Shown here in pieces: positions 33,516 through 42,081 of a stretch of DNA of 64,000 nt (within the stretch, counting starts at the first letter, position 1; each line of letters opens with the position of its first letter). Below the pieces are notes generated by a model that saw nothing but the letters and a program-made list of their open reading frames with translations, searched no databases and had not been told where the DNA came from. This DNA comes from JAVXCQ01 sp036659415 (GTDB taxonomy: Bacteria; Bacillota; Negativicutes; Acidaminococcales; Acidaminococcaceae). A program made the translations under genes and the position numbers. The stretch spans positions 1 to 64,000 of the forward strand of contig JAVXCQ010000006.1 of assembly GCA_036659415.1 (NCBI GenBank), in the 5' to 3' direction.

Positions 33516-34292
33516 TTCTGTTTGCCCTTGTTGGTACTCTAACCAAAGAAAAAGAACGGCGGCTACAACCATAAAAGCGAGGCTTGTGGCTTGGGCCGAT
33601 TTCAAACCCCACACCAGAGGCGTAGTATAATCGCCACGTAACATTTCTAACCCAAAGCGTACTCCGGAATAAAGCAGGACATAGAGTAAAAAAACTTGAC
33701 CACGGGCATAGCGCGTAGTGCTAAAAAGTAGGAGCAGGGCAAAGAGGACAATGTCTAGTTGTCCTTCCCAAACCTCTGCCGGCCACAGCGGGGTGTTACC
33801 ATAGGTCCGATAGGCAAGAGTACCCTCCGGATATAAAAGACCAAAATTGCCGCCGGTGGGAGTGCCAAAGGCATCACCGTTCAATAGGTTAGCCATACGA
33901 CCGATGGATTGACCGATTAAGAGCGAGGGCGTTACAATGTCTAGCAGGCTAATGGCATCGATTTTATGTATTTTACAATAACAGATACCGGCTAGGACAC
34001 CTGCAATAATACCACCTTGAATGGCCATGCCGCCTTGCCACACAAAAGGAATTTCCAACAAATGGTCTTGATAGTAAGCCCAGTCAAAAAAGAAAACATC
34101 CCATAAACGGCCGCCGATAATGCCAGCGAAACCACCATAAATACCGATGTCGACAATATGCTTGTGCCAACCACGGCCATCTTGTTTAGCTAAAAAATAG
34201 GCGACGCCGGTGGCGAGAAAAATACTGAGGCATAGTACTAAGCCGTACATACGCACAGGGAAATTACCAATGAAAAATAGATATTGATGCAT
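33507..34292 (-). CDS. lgt: Prolipoprotein diacylglyceryl transferase
   Basis: Membrane enzyme of 261 residues with seven helices that moves diacylglycerol from phosphatidylglycerol to the lipobox cysteine of prolipoproteins. The Lgt signature GQSIGRMANLLNGDAFG is intact, as are the preceding FVWQGGMAIQGGIIAG block and the N-terminal MYGLVLCLS region. GGGGGAGGA precedes ATG 34292. It follows the CsoR-like repressor gene by 21 bases in the same direction, so lgt is probably transcribed from the promoter at 34628-34657 and may be under that repressor. Confidence 0.95.
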   Translation of the reverse strand: MHQYLFFIGNFPVRMYGLVLCLSIFLATGVAYFLAKQDGRGWHKHIVDIGIYGGFAGIIGGRLWDVFFFDWAYYQDHLLEIPFVWQGGMAIQGGIIAGVLAGICYCKIHKIDAISLLDIVTPSLLIGQSIGRMANLLNGDAFGTPTGGNFGLLYPEGTLAYRTYGNTPLWPAEVWEGQLDIVLFALLLLFSTTRYARGQVFLLYVLLYSGVRFGLEMLRGDYTTPLVWGLKSAQATSLAFMVVAAVLFLWLEYQQGQTEKK

Positions 34293-34313
34293 AGATCCTC
34301 CCCCAATATTCGC

Positions 34314-34583
34314 TTATTTCATAAAAGAAATAATTTGTTTAACTACTTTTTGGACACGTTCTTTTTCGGCATCAGTTTGCGCATCAGCACATAAACATTC
34401 GGTCGCATTGTTTTCTAAAAGATAGATGCCGATTTTTTCAATGGCGGCACGGGTGGCGGATAGCTGTACTAAAACGTTGGCACAACATTCTTCATTGGCT
34501 ACCATTTTTTCAATACCTGCAATATGGCCTTTTACAGTTTTTAGTCTGGTCAGTACTGTTTGTTCAACCTCTTTATTTCTCAT
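34314..34583 (-). CDS. CsoR/CstR-family repressor lacking the copper-site histidine
   Basis: All-helical repressor of 89 residues of the DUF156 family. Aligned by eye to Bacillus CsoR (Cys45-His70-Cys74), the matching residues are Cys34, Asn59 and Cys63, with extra Cys33 and Cys65. Loss of the His argues against a standard Cu(I) site and recalls the two-cysteine CstR type that senses persulfide, though a different metal is possible. ATG 34583 follows AGGAGG; the longer frame to 34604 includes the operator-like region. A GC-rich inverted repeat lies at its transcription start. It faces the Fe-S assembly genes. Confidence 0.85.
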   Translation of the reverse strand: MRNKEVEQTVLTRLKTVKGHIAGIEKMVANEECCANVLVQLSATRAAIEKIGIYLLENNATECLCADAQTDAEKERVQKVVKQIISFMK

Positions 34584-34597
34584 GTCTAAACCTCCTC

Positions 34598-34657
34598 TAC
34601 CCACCCCGGGCGGACGGGTATGGCTCTATTGTAGCACATCCTGTTCTTTCGTGCCAA
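34598..34657 (-). promoter_or_regulatory. Promoter and candidate operator of csoR-like/lgt unit
   Basis: Minus strand TTGGCA (34652-34657), 18-base spacer, TACAAT (34628-34633). Just downstream of the predicted start lies a GC-rich block with TACCC (34598-34602) and GGGTA (34616-34620) as inverted repeat around CCCCGGG. G/C-tract palindromes are typical of CsoR-family operators, so autoregulation is likely. Confidence 0.7.
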
Positions 34658-34716
34658 CAGTAGCTAAAGTGCCGAAAAAATAATTGGGTAAACCGCTGGA
34701 CGAATTCCAAGTAATA

Positions 34717-34725
34717 TGGTATACT
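34717..34725 (+). promoter_or_regulatory. Extended -10 promoter of sufC-sufB unit
   Basis: TATACT (34720-34725) preceded by TG at 34717-34718. The -35 region (around 34697, TGGACG) is weak, which would fit a regulated promoter. Confidence 0.55.
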
Positions 34726-34761
34726 TTCCCTGTAAAACGACACAGAAAGAAGGGGTTGTAA

Positions 34762-35568
34762 ATGTTAAAACTTGAGAATTTAGCTGTCTCAGTTGACGGT
34801 AAACAAATTCTTCATGATATTAATCTCCATATTAAACCGGGAGAAGTCCATGTGCTTTTTGGACCAAATGGTACAGGAAAGTCTACGCTAATTAGCACTA
34901 TTATGGGCTTTGAACGTTATAAAGTAACCAGTGGTTCTATTTATTTTAAAGGTCAAGATATTACTGCCGCTACCGTTCATGAACGGGCTAAATTGGGTGT
35001 TGGTGTGATGATCCAGCGTCCCCCAACTATTCGGGGTTTAAGTTTACGACAAATGGTGGAAATCTGCGGTGCTACTAAAGAAGAAACAGAAACAATGGCT
35101 GCCTGGATGGGTTTGGATCGTTTCTTGGATCGTTCAGTTAATGAAGGCTTTTCCGGTGGGGAAATCAAGCGGTCGGAATTATTACAATTAATGGCACAAA
35201 ATCCTGATTTGCTGTTATTAGACGAGCCGGAATCTGGGGTGGACGTAGAAAATATTGCTTTAGTCGGTCGTGCTGCTAATTACATTTTGACCAAGGACTT
35301 TGGTAGTTGTAGTAAAGAGTGCAATAAAAGTTGTTGTACACATAATCCGGCTGCCTGTAGCGCAAGAAATCCCTTGCAGGAAAGTAATAAAGCCGGTTTA
35401 ATCATTACACACTTAGGCCATATTTTGAAATATGTGCCTTCGGATATGGCACATATTTTGTACCAAGGCACCTTGTCTTGTAGTGGTGATCCCCAAGAAA
35501 TGCTAGCCTGTATCGGTAAAACTGGTTATGAACATTGCATTAAAACTGGTTGCAGGAGGGGATTATGA
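34762..35568 (+). CDS. sufC: SufC-type Fe-S assembly ATPase with Cys-rich insert
   Basis: ABC-type ATPase of 268 residues that powers the SufB-type scaffold in Fe-S cluster assembly. Walker A GPNGTGKST is at 34-42, signature FSGGE at 130-134, Walker B LLLLDEP ending 156 and H-loop His217. Between the D-loop and H-loop lies an insert (about 179-210) with Cys183, 187, 191, 192 and 199, absent from ordinary 250-residue SufC. More cysteines sit near the C-terminus (240, 250, 259, 264). The insert could bind a metal or cluster. Its stop overlaps the next start (ATGA). Confidence 0.88.
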   Translation: MLKLENLAVSVDGKQILHDINLHIKPGEVHVLFGPNGTGKSTLISTIMGFERYKVTSGSIYFKGQDITAATVHERAKLGVGVMIQRPPTIRGLSLRQMVEICGATKEETETMAAWMGLDRFLDRSVNEGFSGGEIKRSELLQLMAQNPDLLLLDEPESGVDVENIALVGRAANYILTKDFGSCSKECNKSCCTHNPAACSARNPLQESNKAGLIITHLGHILKYVPSDMAHILYQGTLSCSGDPQEMLACIGKTGYEHCIKTGCRRGL

Positions 35569-36776
35569 TGACTGATAAATTAACAGCAGCACTGGAGAAA
35601 AAAGCTCTTTTTGGTGCAGATATTAACTTTGCTGATTATGACGATAACGATAGCATTAGAACGAAAAGCCCGCAAGATTTATCCGGCAACGGTAGGGCTA
35701 AGCTGGAAAAAGTGGGTATAGAACTGGATGGTACAGGACGTAGCGCAACTTTTATCCAAGTGGATAATGCGGCGGTGCAAGTAGACGTTACCCAAGATAC
35801 GCCACTGGAATTAATGAATACTGGTGACGCTGCGGTCAAACACCCAGAATTAGTTGCCAAGTATTGGTGGAAAGCCGTAGCACCTGACACTGATAAATAT
35901 ACGGCCAAAACAGCTCTAGAAAAAGAGCAAGGTTATTTTATTAGGGTACGTGCTGGTCATAAAATTAGTGCCCCGCTACAAGCTTGTGTTTATATCGGAC
36001 ACGAAGCTCAGCTCCAACGAGTACATAATGTGGTAATTGTAGAAGAAGGTGCGGAACTAAATATCATTTCCGGTTGTGCCAGTGATCCGGCGGTGGAACA
36101 TGGTGTGCATATTGGGATTAGTGAGTTCTATGTAGAAAAAGGAGCAAAACTGACTTTTACGATGATTCACAGCTGGGGTAAGGATATTGCGGTGAGACCA
36201 CGGACAGTGGCTATCGTAGGGGAAGATGCTCAGTATATGTCCAACTATGTTTGTATGGAACAGGTTAAGGACGTGCAGATGTACCCAACGACTAGACTGG
36301 TGGGTAAAGGGGCAGTGGCTCGTTTAAACTCTATCTTAGTTGCACCACCGGGTTCCCATTTGGATATCGGAGGTAAAGCTCTTTTAGAAGTGCCGGGGAC
36401 ACGTGCAGAAATTATTACCCGAAGCATTTCTACGGGGGGTGTGATTATCAATCGTGGTTTGCTTTCCGGTCAGGCTGAGGGCATTCGAGCTCATTTGGAA
36501 TGTAATGGGTTGATGCTCAGTAACGAAGGACGTATTTATGCTATTCCAGAACTAGATGCTCATACCGGTAATGCAGAGTTAAGCCATGAGGCGGCCGTTG
36601 GTCGCATTGCTCCGGAAGAAATCGAGTATCTAATGGCGCGTGGACTAGATGAAGAAGAGGCAACAGCAACGATTGTGCGTGGTTTCTTGAACATCAATAT
36701 TGAAGGTTTACCGGCAAGCTTAGCCAAAAAAATCACAGATACCTTGGATACTTTTAGCGTTAATAAAGGTATGTAA
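35565..36776 (+). CDS. SufB/SufD-family Fe-S scaffold protein
   Basis: Protein of 403 residues with the right-handed beta-helix core of SufB/SufD (PF01458): RVHNVVIVEEGAELNIISGCASDP, FTMIHSWGKDIAVRPR, and the C-terminal NAELSHEAAVGRIAPEEIEYLMARGLDEEEATATIVRGFL. With the SufC partner it forms a two-gene SUF-like system; no SufS, SufU or SufD is nearby, as in the minimal SufBC-type systems described in archaea and anaerobic Firmicutes. A cysteine in the beta-helix (SGCASD) may be a cluster ligand. Start ATG 35565 follows GCAGGAGGGG and overlaps the sufC stop. Confidence 0.9.
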   Translation: MMTDKLTAALEKKALFGADINFADYDDNDSIRTKSPQDLSGNGRAKLEKVGIELDGTGRSATFIQVDNAAVQVDVTQDTPLELMNTGDAAVKHPELVAKYWWKAVAPDTDKYTAKTALEKEQGYFIRVRAGHKISAPLQACVYIGHEAQLQRVHNVVIVEEGAELNIISGCASDPAVEHGVHIGISEFYVEKGAKLTFTMIHSWGKDIAVRPRTVAIVGEDAQYMSNYVCMEQVKDVQMYPTTRLVGKGAVARLNSILVAPPGSHLDIGGKALLEVPGTRAEIITRSISTGGVIINRGLLSGQAEGIRAHLECNGLMLSNEGRIYAIPELDAHTGNAELSHEAAVGRIAPEEIEYLMARGLDEEEATATIVRGFLNINIEGLPASLAKKITDTLDTFSVNKGM

Positions 36777-36781
36777 AAAGC

Positions 36782-36820
36782 AAACAGCACCTCACATCTA
36801 ATGTGCGGTGCTGTTTTATT
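36782..36820. terminator. Bidirectional terminator
   Basis: AAACAGCACC pairs with CGGTGCTGTTT with an inner TCACAT/ATGTG stem, flanked by A and T runs, between the sufB-type gene and a converging phosphoesterase. Confidence 0.78.
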
Positions 36821-36834
36821 CTAGCAATTAAGCT

Positions 36835-37533
36835 TTAAAGGTGGGGTAGTAATTGTAATTGAAAAGCCACGGTATCGGCAGATACTAAACGGTAAGTGGT
36901 ACCGTTTAGCTCGCCTTGAAAAACTTGGGTACTGTCCTCACCGTGAATATGACCAAAAACACAGGTGTGAACTCGGTAGCGAGTGCATAGCTGGGCAAAC
37001 ACGGAATCATCTTGCTTATTGTACAAAGGCGGATAGTGCAAAGCTACAATTATTTTTTGATAGCCAGCGGCTTGGGCTTGTTGCAGAGAATTTTCCAAAC
37101 GTAAACACTCCCGTTGGTAGATAGTGAAATCTTCACTAGTAAAGTTAGGTGCCAGGGGTAAATTCCAACCTCTGGTACCGCAGATAGCAGTTTGGCCACT
37201 AGCATAAAAATTATTTTGTAAAAAAGCCAAAGTGCCTTGAGTTTGAGTTTGCAACTTTTTGAGGGTTGACCACCAATAATCATGATTACCGCGGAGGATA
37301 ATTTTTTGCCCGGGAAGGTCAGAGATGGCCGTTAGGTCAGCAAGAGCGGTGGTTAAATGCATGGCCCAAGAAGTGTCACCGCACAAAATCACTGTATCTT
37401 CGGCTTGAACTTGTGCGAGCCAGGAAGCTTTGATCTTGGACCAGTGATTTTCCCAGTGCTGTCCAAAAATGGTCATGGGTTTGGTGGGGGGAGTACCAGA
37501 TAAATGCAGGTCACCAATGGCGTAAATGTTCAC
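36835..37533 (-). CDS. Metallophosphoesterase
   Basis: Protein of 232 residues with the calcineurin-like motif series: GDLHLSG (first metal ligands), CGDTSW, RGNHDYWW, a histidine strand IVALHYPP and the terminal GHIHGED. All two-metal ligands are present. Family members hydrolyse phosphomonoesters, cyclic nucleotides or nucleic acids; this one cannot be specified. GTG 37533 is favoured because AGGAAAGGA lies about 7 bases upstream; TTG 37539 abuts that site. It is divergent from the leuS leader. Confidence 0.85.
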   Translation of the reverse strand: MNIYAIGDLHLSGTPPTKPMTIFGQHWENHWSKIKASWLAQVQAEDTVILCGDTSWAMHLTTALADLTAISDLPGQKIILRGNHDYWWSTLKKLQTQTQGTLAFLQNNFYASGQTAICGTRGWNLPLAPNFTSEDFTIYQRECLRLENSLQQAQAAGYQKIIVALHYPPLYNKQDDSVFAQLCTRYRVHTCVFGHIHGEDSTQVFQGELNGTTYRLVSADTVAFQLQLLPHL

Positions 37534-37555
37534 GAGCAACGTCCTTTCCTCATAA

Positions 37556-37584
37556 TTGACTTTTGTAAAACACTACTATATAAT
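37556..37584 (+). promoter_or_regulatory. Promoter of leuS leader
   Basis: TTGACT (37556-37561), 17-base spacer, TATAAT (37579-37584). The transcript leads with a T-box of about 255 bases. Confidence 0.88.
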
Positions 37585-37590
37585 TAAGCG

Positions 37591-37820
37591 TGTTAAATCC
37601 TATGAAGCGAAATAGTAATCTCTACCTTTATGTTACAGAAAGTTGACGGTTGATGCAAGTCAATACATAAAAAAGATGAACTCGTCGTGAAGGAGCTTGT
37701 CCTTAAAGGCAAGCCGCAAGTCTGCGTTATAGATTTAAAGCGGTCGGCGATGTCGACAACTAGGGTGGTACCGCGGGTTAGCTCGTCCCTTTCCGAATAA
37801 TATCGGAGAGGGGCTTTTTT
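37591..37820 (+). promoter_or_regulatory. T-box leader of leuS, leucine (CTC) specifier
   Basis: Stem I apical segment AGAAAGTTGACGG and GCAAGTCAA (37638-37663) matches that of the leuA leader. The specifier CTC is at 37681-37683 after GAA. The T-box AGGGTGGTACCGCG is at 37762-37775. The terminator stem GTCCCTTTCCGA (37785-37796) pairs with 37803-37814 and is followed by TTTTTT. Uncharged tRNA-Leu should raise leuS expression. Confidence 0.92.
37785..37820 (+). terminator. T-box-controlled terminator before leuS
   Basis: A 12-base-pair stem with G-U pairs and a six-T tail, the off state of the leader. Confidence 0.85.
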
Positions 37821-37846
37821 ATTAAATTTTAGGAGGAATTTATAGC

Positions 37847-40336
37847 ATGCTTAACGAGAAATATTTACCACACGAATTGGAAGCCAAGTGGCAAAAACAG
37901 TGGGAGGAAACTAAAGCTTTTAAAACCGAAATTGATGCTAGCAAGCCCAAATCCTATGTTTTGGAAATGTTCCCTTATCCGTCCGGTAATTTGCATATGG
38001 GTCATGTACGCAATTATTCCATTGGTGACGTGGTAGCACGTTTTCGTTCAATGAAGGGCTTTAATGTCCTACATCCCATGGGTTGGGATTCTTTTGGGAT
38101 GCCGGCAGAAAATGCGGCTATTAAACACGGTATTCACCCAGCTAAATGGACCATGGAAAATATTGCCAATATGACGCGCCAACAAAAAGAATTGGGGCTT
38201 TCTTACGATTGGGATCGTGAAGTTACTACCTGCCAAGAAGATTATTATAAATGGACTCAATGGTTCTTTGAACTTTTCTATAAACGCGGTTTAGCGGTCA
38301 AGAAAAAATCTGCGGTAAACTGGTGCGAAACTTGTGGTACGGTTTTGGCCAATGAGCAGGTTATCGACGGCAAATGCTGGCGTTGTGATTCCGTAGTGGT
38401 AAAAAAAGACTTAGAACAATGGTTCTTTAAAATCACAGAATATGCTGACCAATTATTGGAGGATTTACAAGAATTGGAGGGCTGGCCAGAGCGGGTGAAA
38501 ACCATGCAGAAAAACTGGATCGGCCGTAGCGAAGGTTTGGAATTTAGTTTTGAAGCACCGAGCTTAGAGGCGAAAATCGCCGTGTATACTACTTGCCCCC
38601 ATACTATCCAAGGGGTGACCTTTGTGGTGTTACCACCGGAGCATCCGTTGGTGGCTAAAATATTGGACGGTAATCCTAATGCCGCTGCTCTAAGCGCATT
38701 TTGCGAGAAAATCAAAAAAACGTCTGATATTGAAAGAACTTCCAGCGAATCAGAAAAAGAAGGTATGTTTACCGGTTATTATTGTATTCACCCTTTAACT
38801 GGTCGCAAGGTGCAAATTTGGATTACTAATTACGTCCTTTACGATTACGGTACTGGTGCTGTTATGGGCGTTCCTACTCATGATGCTCGTGATTGGATGT
38901 TTGCGGATAAATACGGCATTGAAAAGATTATCGTTATTCAACCGCAAGATCAAGTTCTTAAACTGGAAGAAATGACGGGAGCCTATGAAGAAGCAGGAGT
39001 GATGGTTAATTCCGGCAAATTTGATGGTCTAACTTCAGAGGAAGCCAAAACTGCTATTATGGACGAAATTGAGCGTTTGGGCGTTGGCACGAGAAGGGTT
39101 AATTATCGCTTGCGCGATTGGCTTATTAGCAGACAACGCTATTGGGGGGCACCAATTCCGATTATTTACTGCCCTGATTGCGGAGAAGTTTTGGTTCCAG
39201 AACAAGAATTGCCGGTACGGTTGCCGGAAAATGTGCAGTTTGATAGCGGAAATTTGTCGCCTCTTGCTACGGCGGAGGGGTTTGTGAATTGTACTTGTCC
39301 GCAATGTGGTAAACCTGCTCGCCGTGAAACTGATACCATGGATACTTTCTTATGTTCTTCGTGGTATTATTTGCGCTATACTGACCCTAAAAACACGGAG
39401 GCTCCGTTTAGTAGTGAAGCGGTTAATCATTGGTCACCGGTTGACCAGTATATTGGTGGTATCGAGCATGCCATCTTGCATTTACTCTATTCTCGCTTTT
39501 TTATGAAAGTGCTCCATGACGCAGGACTTGTTGAGGCGAAGGAACCCTTTAAAAACCTTTTAACTCAAGGCATGGTTATTAAAGATGGCGCCAAAATGTC
39601 TAAATCTATCGGCAACGTGGTTTCTCCGGAGGAAATTATTAATAAATACGGCGCTGATACAGCACGGCTCTTTATTTTATTTGCGGCACCGCCGGAAAGA
39701 GAACTGGAATGGAGCGACCAAGGGGTGGAAGGGTCTTTCCGTTTTCTGAACAGAGTGTGGCGCATTGTTGCTCATTTTGAACCACAGTTAGCAGAGCATA
39801 TCACGGTGTGTGCTGAGCAGGAGCTCGATGAAGTGGATAAAGAGTTACGCCGCGTATTGCATACGAGCATTAAAAAAGTGACGGATGACATTGAGCAACG
39901 GTTCAATTTTAACACGGCTATTAGCTCGATGATGGAACTGGTAAATGCTCTGTATGCTTATAAAGAAAAACAGGCTCAACCTAAAGCAGGTTTAGTTTAT
40001 GAAGCAATTTCTGCTTTGCTTAGACTACTGGCACCATTTGTACCACATATTACCGAAGAATTATGGACGGCTGTAATTGATGCTCACCAAAGTGTGCATA
40101 AAATGCCGTGGCCAACTTATGATGAGCAAGCTATGCAAGTAGCGGAAGTAGAAATTGTCCTGCAAATAAATGGTAAGGGCAAAGGTCATATTGTAGTGCC
40201 TTCACAAGCAACCAAAGCTGAATTAGAAGTCTTTGCTTTAAATAATGATAAAATCAAAGAACTGCTGGGTACACTACAAGTAGTGAAGGTTATTTGCGTG
40301 CCAGGTAGATTGGTCAATATTGTGGTTAAGCCGTAA
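37847..40336 (+). CDS. leuS: Leucyl-tRNA synthetase
   Basis: Class I synthetase of 829 residues that charges tRNA-Leu. The HIGH motif appears as HMGH in [15 protein letters not shown] (about residue 45-55), the KMSKS motif as [12 protein letters not shown] (near 585), the editing CP1 domain is present (threonine-rich and [10 protein letters not shown]), with zinc-type cysteine clusters ([27 protein letters not shown]). Length and domain order are normal. AGGAGG precedes ATG 37847. Controlled by a leucine T-box. A phosphoesterase gene follows without terminator. Confidence 0.97.
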   Translation: MLNEKYLPHELEAKWQKQWEETKAFKTEIDASKPKSYVLEMFPYPSGNLHMGHVRNYSIGDVVARFRSMKGFNVLHPMGWDSFGMPAENAAIKHGIHPAKWTMENIANMTRQQKELGLSYDWDREVTTCQEDYYKWTQWFFELFYKRGLAVKKKSAVNWCETCGTVLANEQVIDGKCWRCDSVVVKKDLEQWFFKITEYADQLLEDLQELEGWPERVKTMQKNWIGRSEGLEFSFEAPSLEAKIAVYTTCPHTIQGVTFVVLPPEHPLVAKILDGNPNAAALSAFCEKIKKTSDIERTSSESEKEGMFTGYYCIHPLTGRKVQIWITNYVLYDYGTGAVMGVPTHDARDWMFADKYGIEKIIVIQPQDQVLKLEEMTGAYEEAGVMVNSGKFDGLTSEEAKTAIMDEIERLGVGTRRVNYRLRDWLISRQRYWGAPIPIIYCPDCGEVLVPEQELPVRLPENVQFDSGNLSPLATAEGFVNCTCPQCGKPARRETDTMDTFLCSSWYYLRYTDPKNTEAPFSSEAVNHWSPVDQYIGGIEHAILHLLYSRFFMKVLHDAGLVEAKEPFKNLLTQGMVIKDGAKMSKSIGNVVSPEEIINKYGADTARLFILFAAPPERELEWSDQGVEGSFRFLNRVWRIVAHFEPQLAEHITVCAEQELDEVDKELRRVLHTSIKKVTDDIEQRFNFNTAISSMMELVNALYAYKEKQAQPKAGLVYEAISALLRLLAPFVPHITEELWTAVIDAHQSVHKMPWPTYDEQAMQVAEVEIVLQINGKGKGHIVVPSQATKAELEVFALNNDKIKELLGTLQVVKVICVPGRLVNIVVKP

Positions 40337-40378
40337 AACGGCTGGTAGGAGAAGCTTGCTGGGAAGGGGTCGCTGAAT

Positions 40379-41515
40379 TTGTTACCGCTGATAGCACTGT
40401 TAGTTTGCTTATATGTTTGCATACGGCTGGTATGGCCTTTGGAATTGAGCAAAAGGGACAGGCTTGGCTTGTGCCTAGTAGTATTTTTGCTTTCCCAAAA
40501 ATACTTATGGTTGCAGTTGGCAGGGGTCAGTATGTTTGCTCCAGAATTACCGCGCAGTTTGTTGTTAGTACTAGGGTGGTTATTTGATGCTTTGTTATTA
40601 GCTAGCGTGCTACAACTCCTGCGAGATTGCTGGGGACTTGTGATGCGAGGCTTGTCGCTGTCGCTGGGGTCTGGGCAACTTAGTAGCAATTGCTGGGCGG
40701 TAGTCGTGATGTTTTGTGCCTTGACTTTGTCGGGGTATGGCTTATGGGCGTCAACGGTGCAGGCACCGGCTGTAAAAACAACAAACATAACTTTAACTAA
40801 ACTACCGGCAACGCTTGATGGATTTAAGCTAGTTCAGCTTTCAGATTTGCATATTAGTGCTATGACCGAGGTGGCGCAGGTAGAAGATTTAGTAATGCGA
40901 GTGAATGCTTTGCAGGCCGATGTCATTGTTCTTACAGGGGATATTATTGACGGTACGCCGGCTAATCGCTGGGCGGCCTTGCTCCCATTACGCAAATTGC
41001 AGGCCAGAAATGGTGTTTATGGCGTGGTAGGCAATCATGAATATTATTCAGGGGTGCAATCTTGGTTAAAGGCTTTTGAACGCTTAGGCTTAAAAATTTT
41101 AGTTAATGAGCACGTGGTGCTCACCTCCGCCGGACAACAAATTGTGCTTGCGGGGACAACGGATTGGTCTAGTGCTAAATTTGACGAAGTGCCGCCCGAT
41201 GTGGTAGGCGCTTTGCGAGGCGTACCTGCGTCTGCGGTAAAAATTCTTTTGACTCATCAGCCACGAGGGGTGGCTTTTAATAACGCACAACAGGTTGATT
41301 TACAATTGTCGGGGCATACGCATGGGGGTATGGTGGTGGGTTTTGCTCAGCTAGTAGCACTTTTTAACGAGGGCTATGTATCTGGGCTTTACCAGTTAGG
41401 TAACCTGCAACTTTATGTAAGTAACGGCACCGGGTTATGGAGTGGTTTTCCTCTGCGGTTAGGGGTACCAGCAGAAATATCACAAATACTTTTGCACTCA
41501 CCACAGCAAGGCTAA
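40379..41515 (+). CDS. Membrane-anchored metallophosphoesterase (YkuE-like)
   Basis: Protein of 378 residues. Three to four N-terminal hydrophobic helices (to about residue 130) are followed by a calcineurin-like domain: VQLSDLHIS, VLTGDIIDG, GVVGNHEYYSG, LTHQPRG and LSGHTHGGM supply the two-metal ligands. Related YkuE/YaeI enzymes sit in the membrane and are thought to act on lipid or envelope phosphates. The best start is TTG 40379 after GGAAGGGG; a poor start, so exact N-terminus is uncertain. It may be co-transcribed with leuS, 42 bases upstream. Confidence 0.85.
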   Translation: MLPLIALLVCLYVCIRLVWPLELSKRDRLGLCLVVFLLSQKYLWLQLAGVSMFAPELPRSLLLVLGWLFDALLLASVLQLLRDCWGLVMRGLSLSLGSGQLSSNCWAVVVMFCALTLSGYGLWASTVQAPAVKTTNITLTKLPATLDGFKLVQLSDLHISAMTEVAQVEDLVMRVNALQADVIVLTGDIIDGTPANRWAALLPLRKLQARNGVYGVVGNHEYYSGVQSWLKAFERLGLKILVNEHVVLTSAGQQIVLAGTTDWSSAKFDEVPPDVVGALRGVPASAVKILLTHQPRGVAFNNAQQVDLQLSGHTHGGMVVGFAQLVALFNEGYVSGLYQLGNLQLYVSNGTGLWSGFPLRLGVPAEISQILLHSPQQG

Positions 41516-41569
41516 AACTTTGCCGTGATAAGTTAGGGGTGTCCAAGCATTAAAGGAGGAAAAAGCAGT

Positions 41570-41992
41570 ATGAAGCCAAAAAAACAACAGGGCTTTACTT
41601 TGATTGAACTGGTTGTGGTCATTGCTATTCTTGGTATTTTGGCGGGGTTAGCGCTTCCGCATTTGGCAGATATGCAGGCAGAAGCTCGTGATGCGAAGGC
41701 TAAAAGTAATATTATTATTTTGCAAAAGGCCTATGAACTGGTTAGCATCGAAGTAGGTGTACCGCCCACAGGGGGCTGGGTACAAAGTAAGAGAGGTAGC
41801 TCCGATATTTATAGCACTAAAATGAAAGACATAGTGGGCAGTAGTTTGTTCTATGATATTAACGAAACTAAAAATGTCGTGACTATTCGTTATTATCCCG
41901 GAACCAAGAAAACGCAATATTATGATTATATTGTAGGGGCCGCTTTTATTACCAAAAATGGCGGTATTCCTGGCGACCCAATTAAAATTTAA
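41570..41992 (+). CDS. Prepilin-like protein (type II pseudopilin/competence pilin)
   Basis: Protein of 140 residues with a class III signal: short basic leader KKQQG, then FTLIELVVVIAILGILAGLALP, including Phe+1 and Glu+5, so a prepilin peptidase should cut after the glycine. The remaining globular part is polar, with the conserved tyrosines of a small pilin. It stands alone, with no assembly ATPase or peptidase in view. Position just before comEA-comEC suggests a role in DNA uptake, as with ComGC-type pseudopilins. GGAGG precedes ATG 41570 and a terminator follows. Confidence 0.85.
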   Translation: MKPKKQQGFTLIELVVVIAILGILAGLALPHLADMQAEARDAKAKSNIIILQKAYELVSIEVGVPPTGGWVQSKRGSSDIYSTKMKDIVGSSLFYDINETKNVVTIRYYPGTKKTQYYDYIVGAAFITKNGGIPGDPIKI

Positions 41993-42028
41993 AATATTTA
42001 AGTTTGACGCAACAACGCTATTGCAGGC

Positions 42029-42073
42029 TCCTTACGGTAACGCTTAACGGCAACCGTAGGGAGTCTTATTTTT
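42029..42073 (+). terminator. Terminator after pilin gene
   Basis: GCTCCTTACGGT (about 42028-42039) pairs with ACCGTAGGGAGT with one mismatch and G-U pairs, followed by a T-rich run. It argues against reading comEA from the far-upstream frame start. Confidence 0.75.
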
Positions 42074-42081
42074 ATGTGGAG

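Noticed and set aside
40186..40788. 200-codon minus-strand frame across the leuS end and phosphoesterase start
   Set aside because: It is antisense to two coding regions, with no start signal and low-complexity Ser/Thr/Asn composition.
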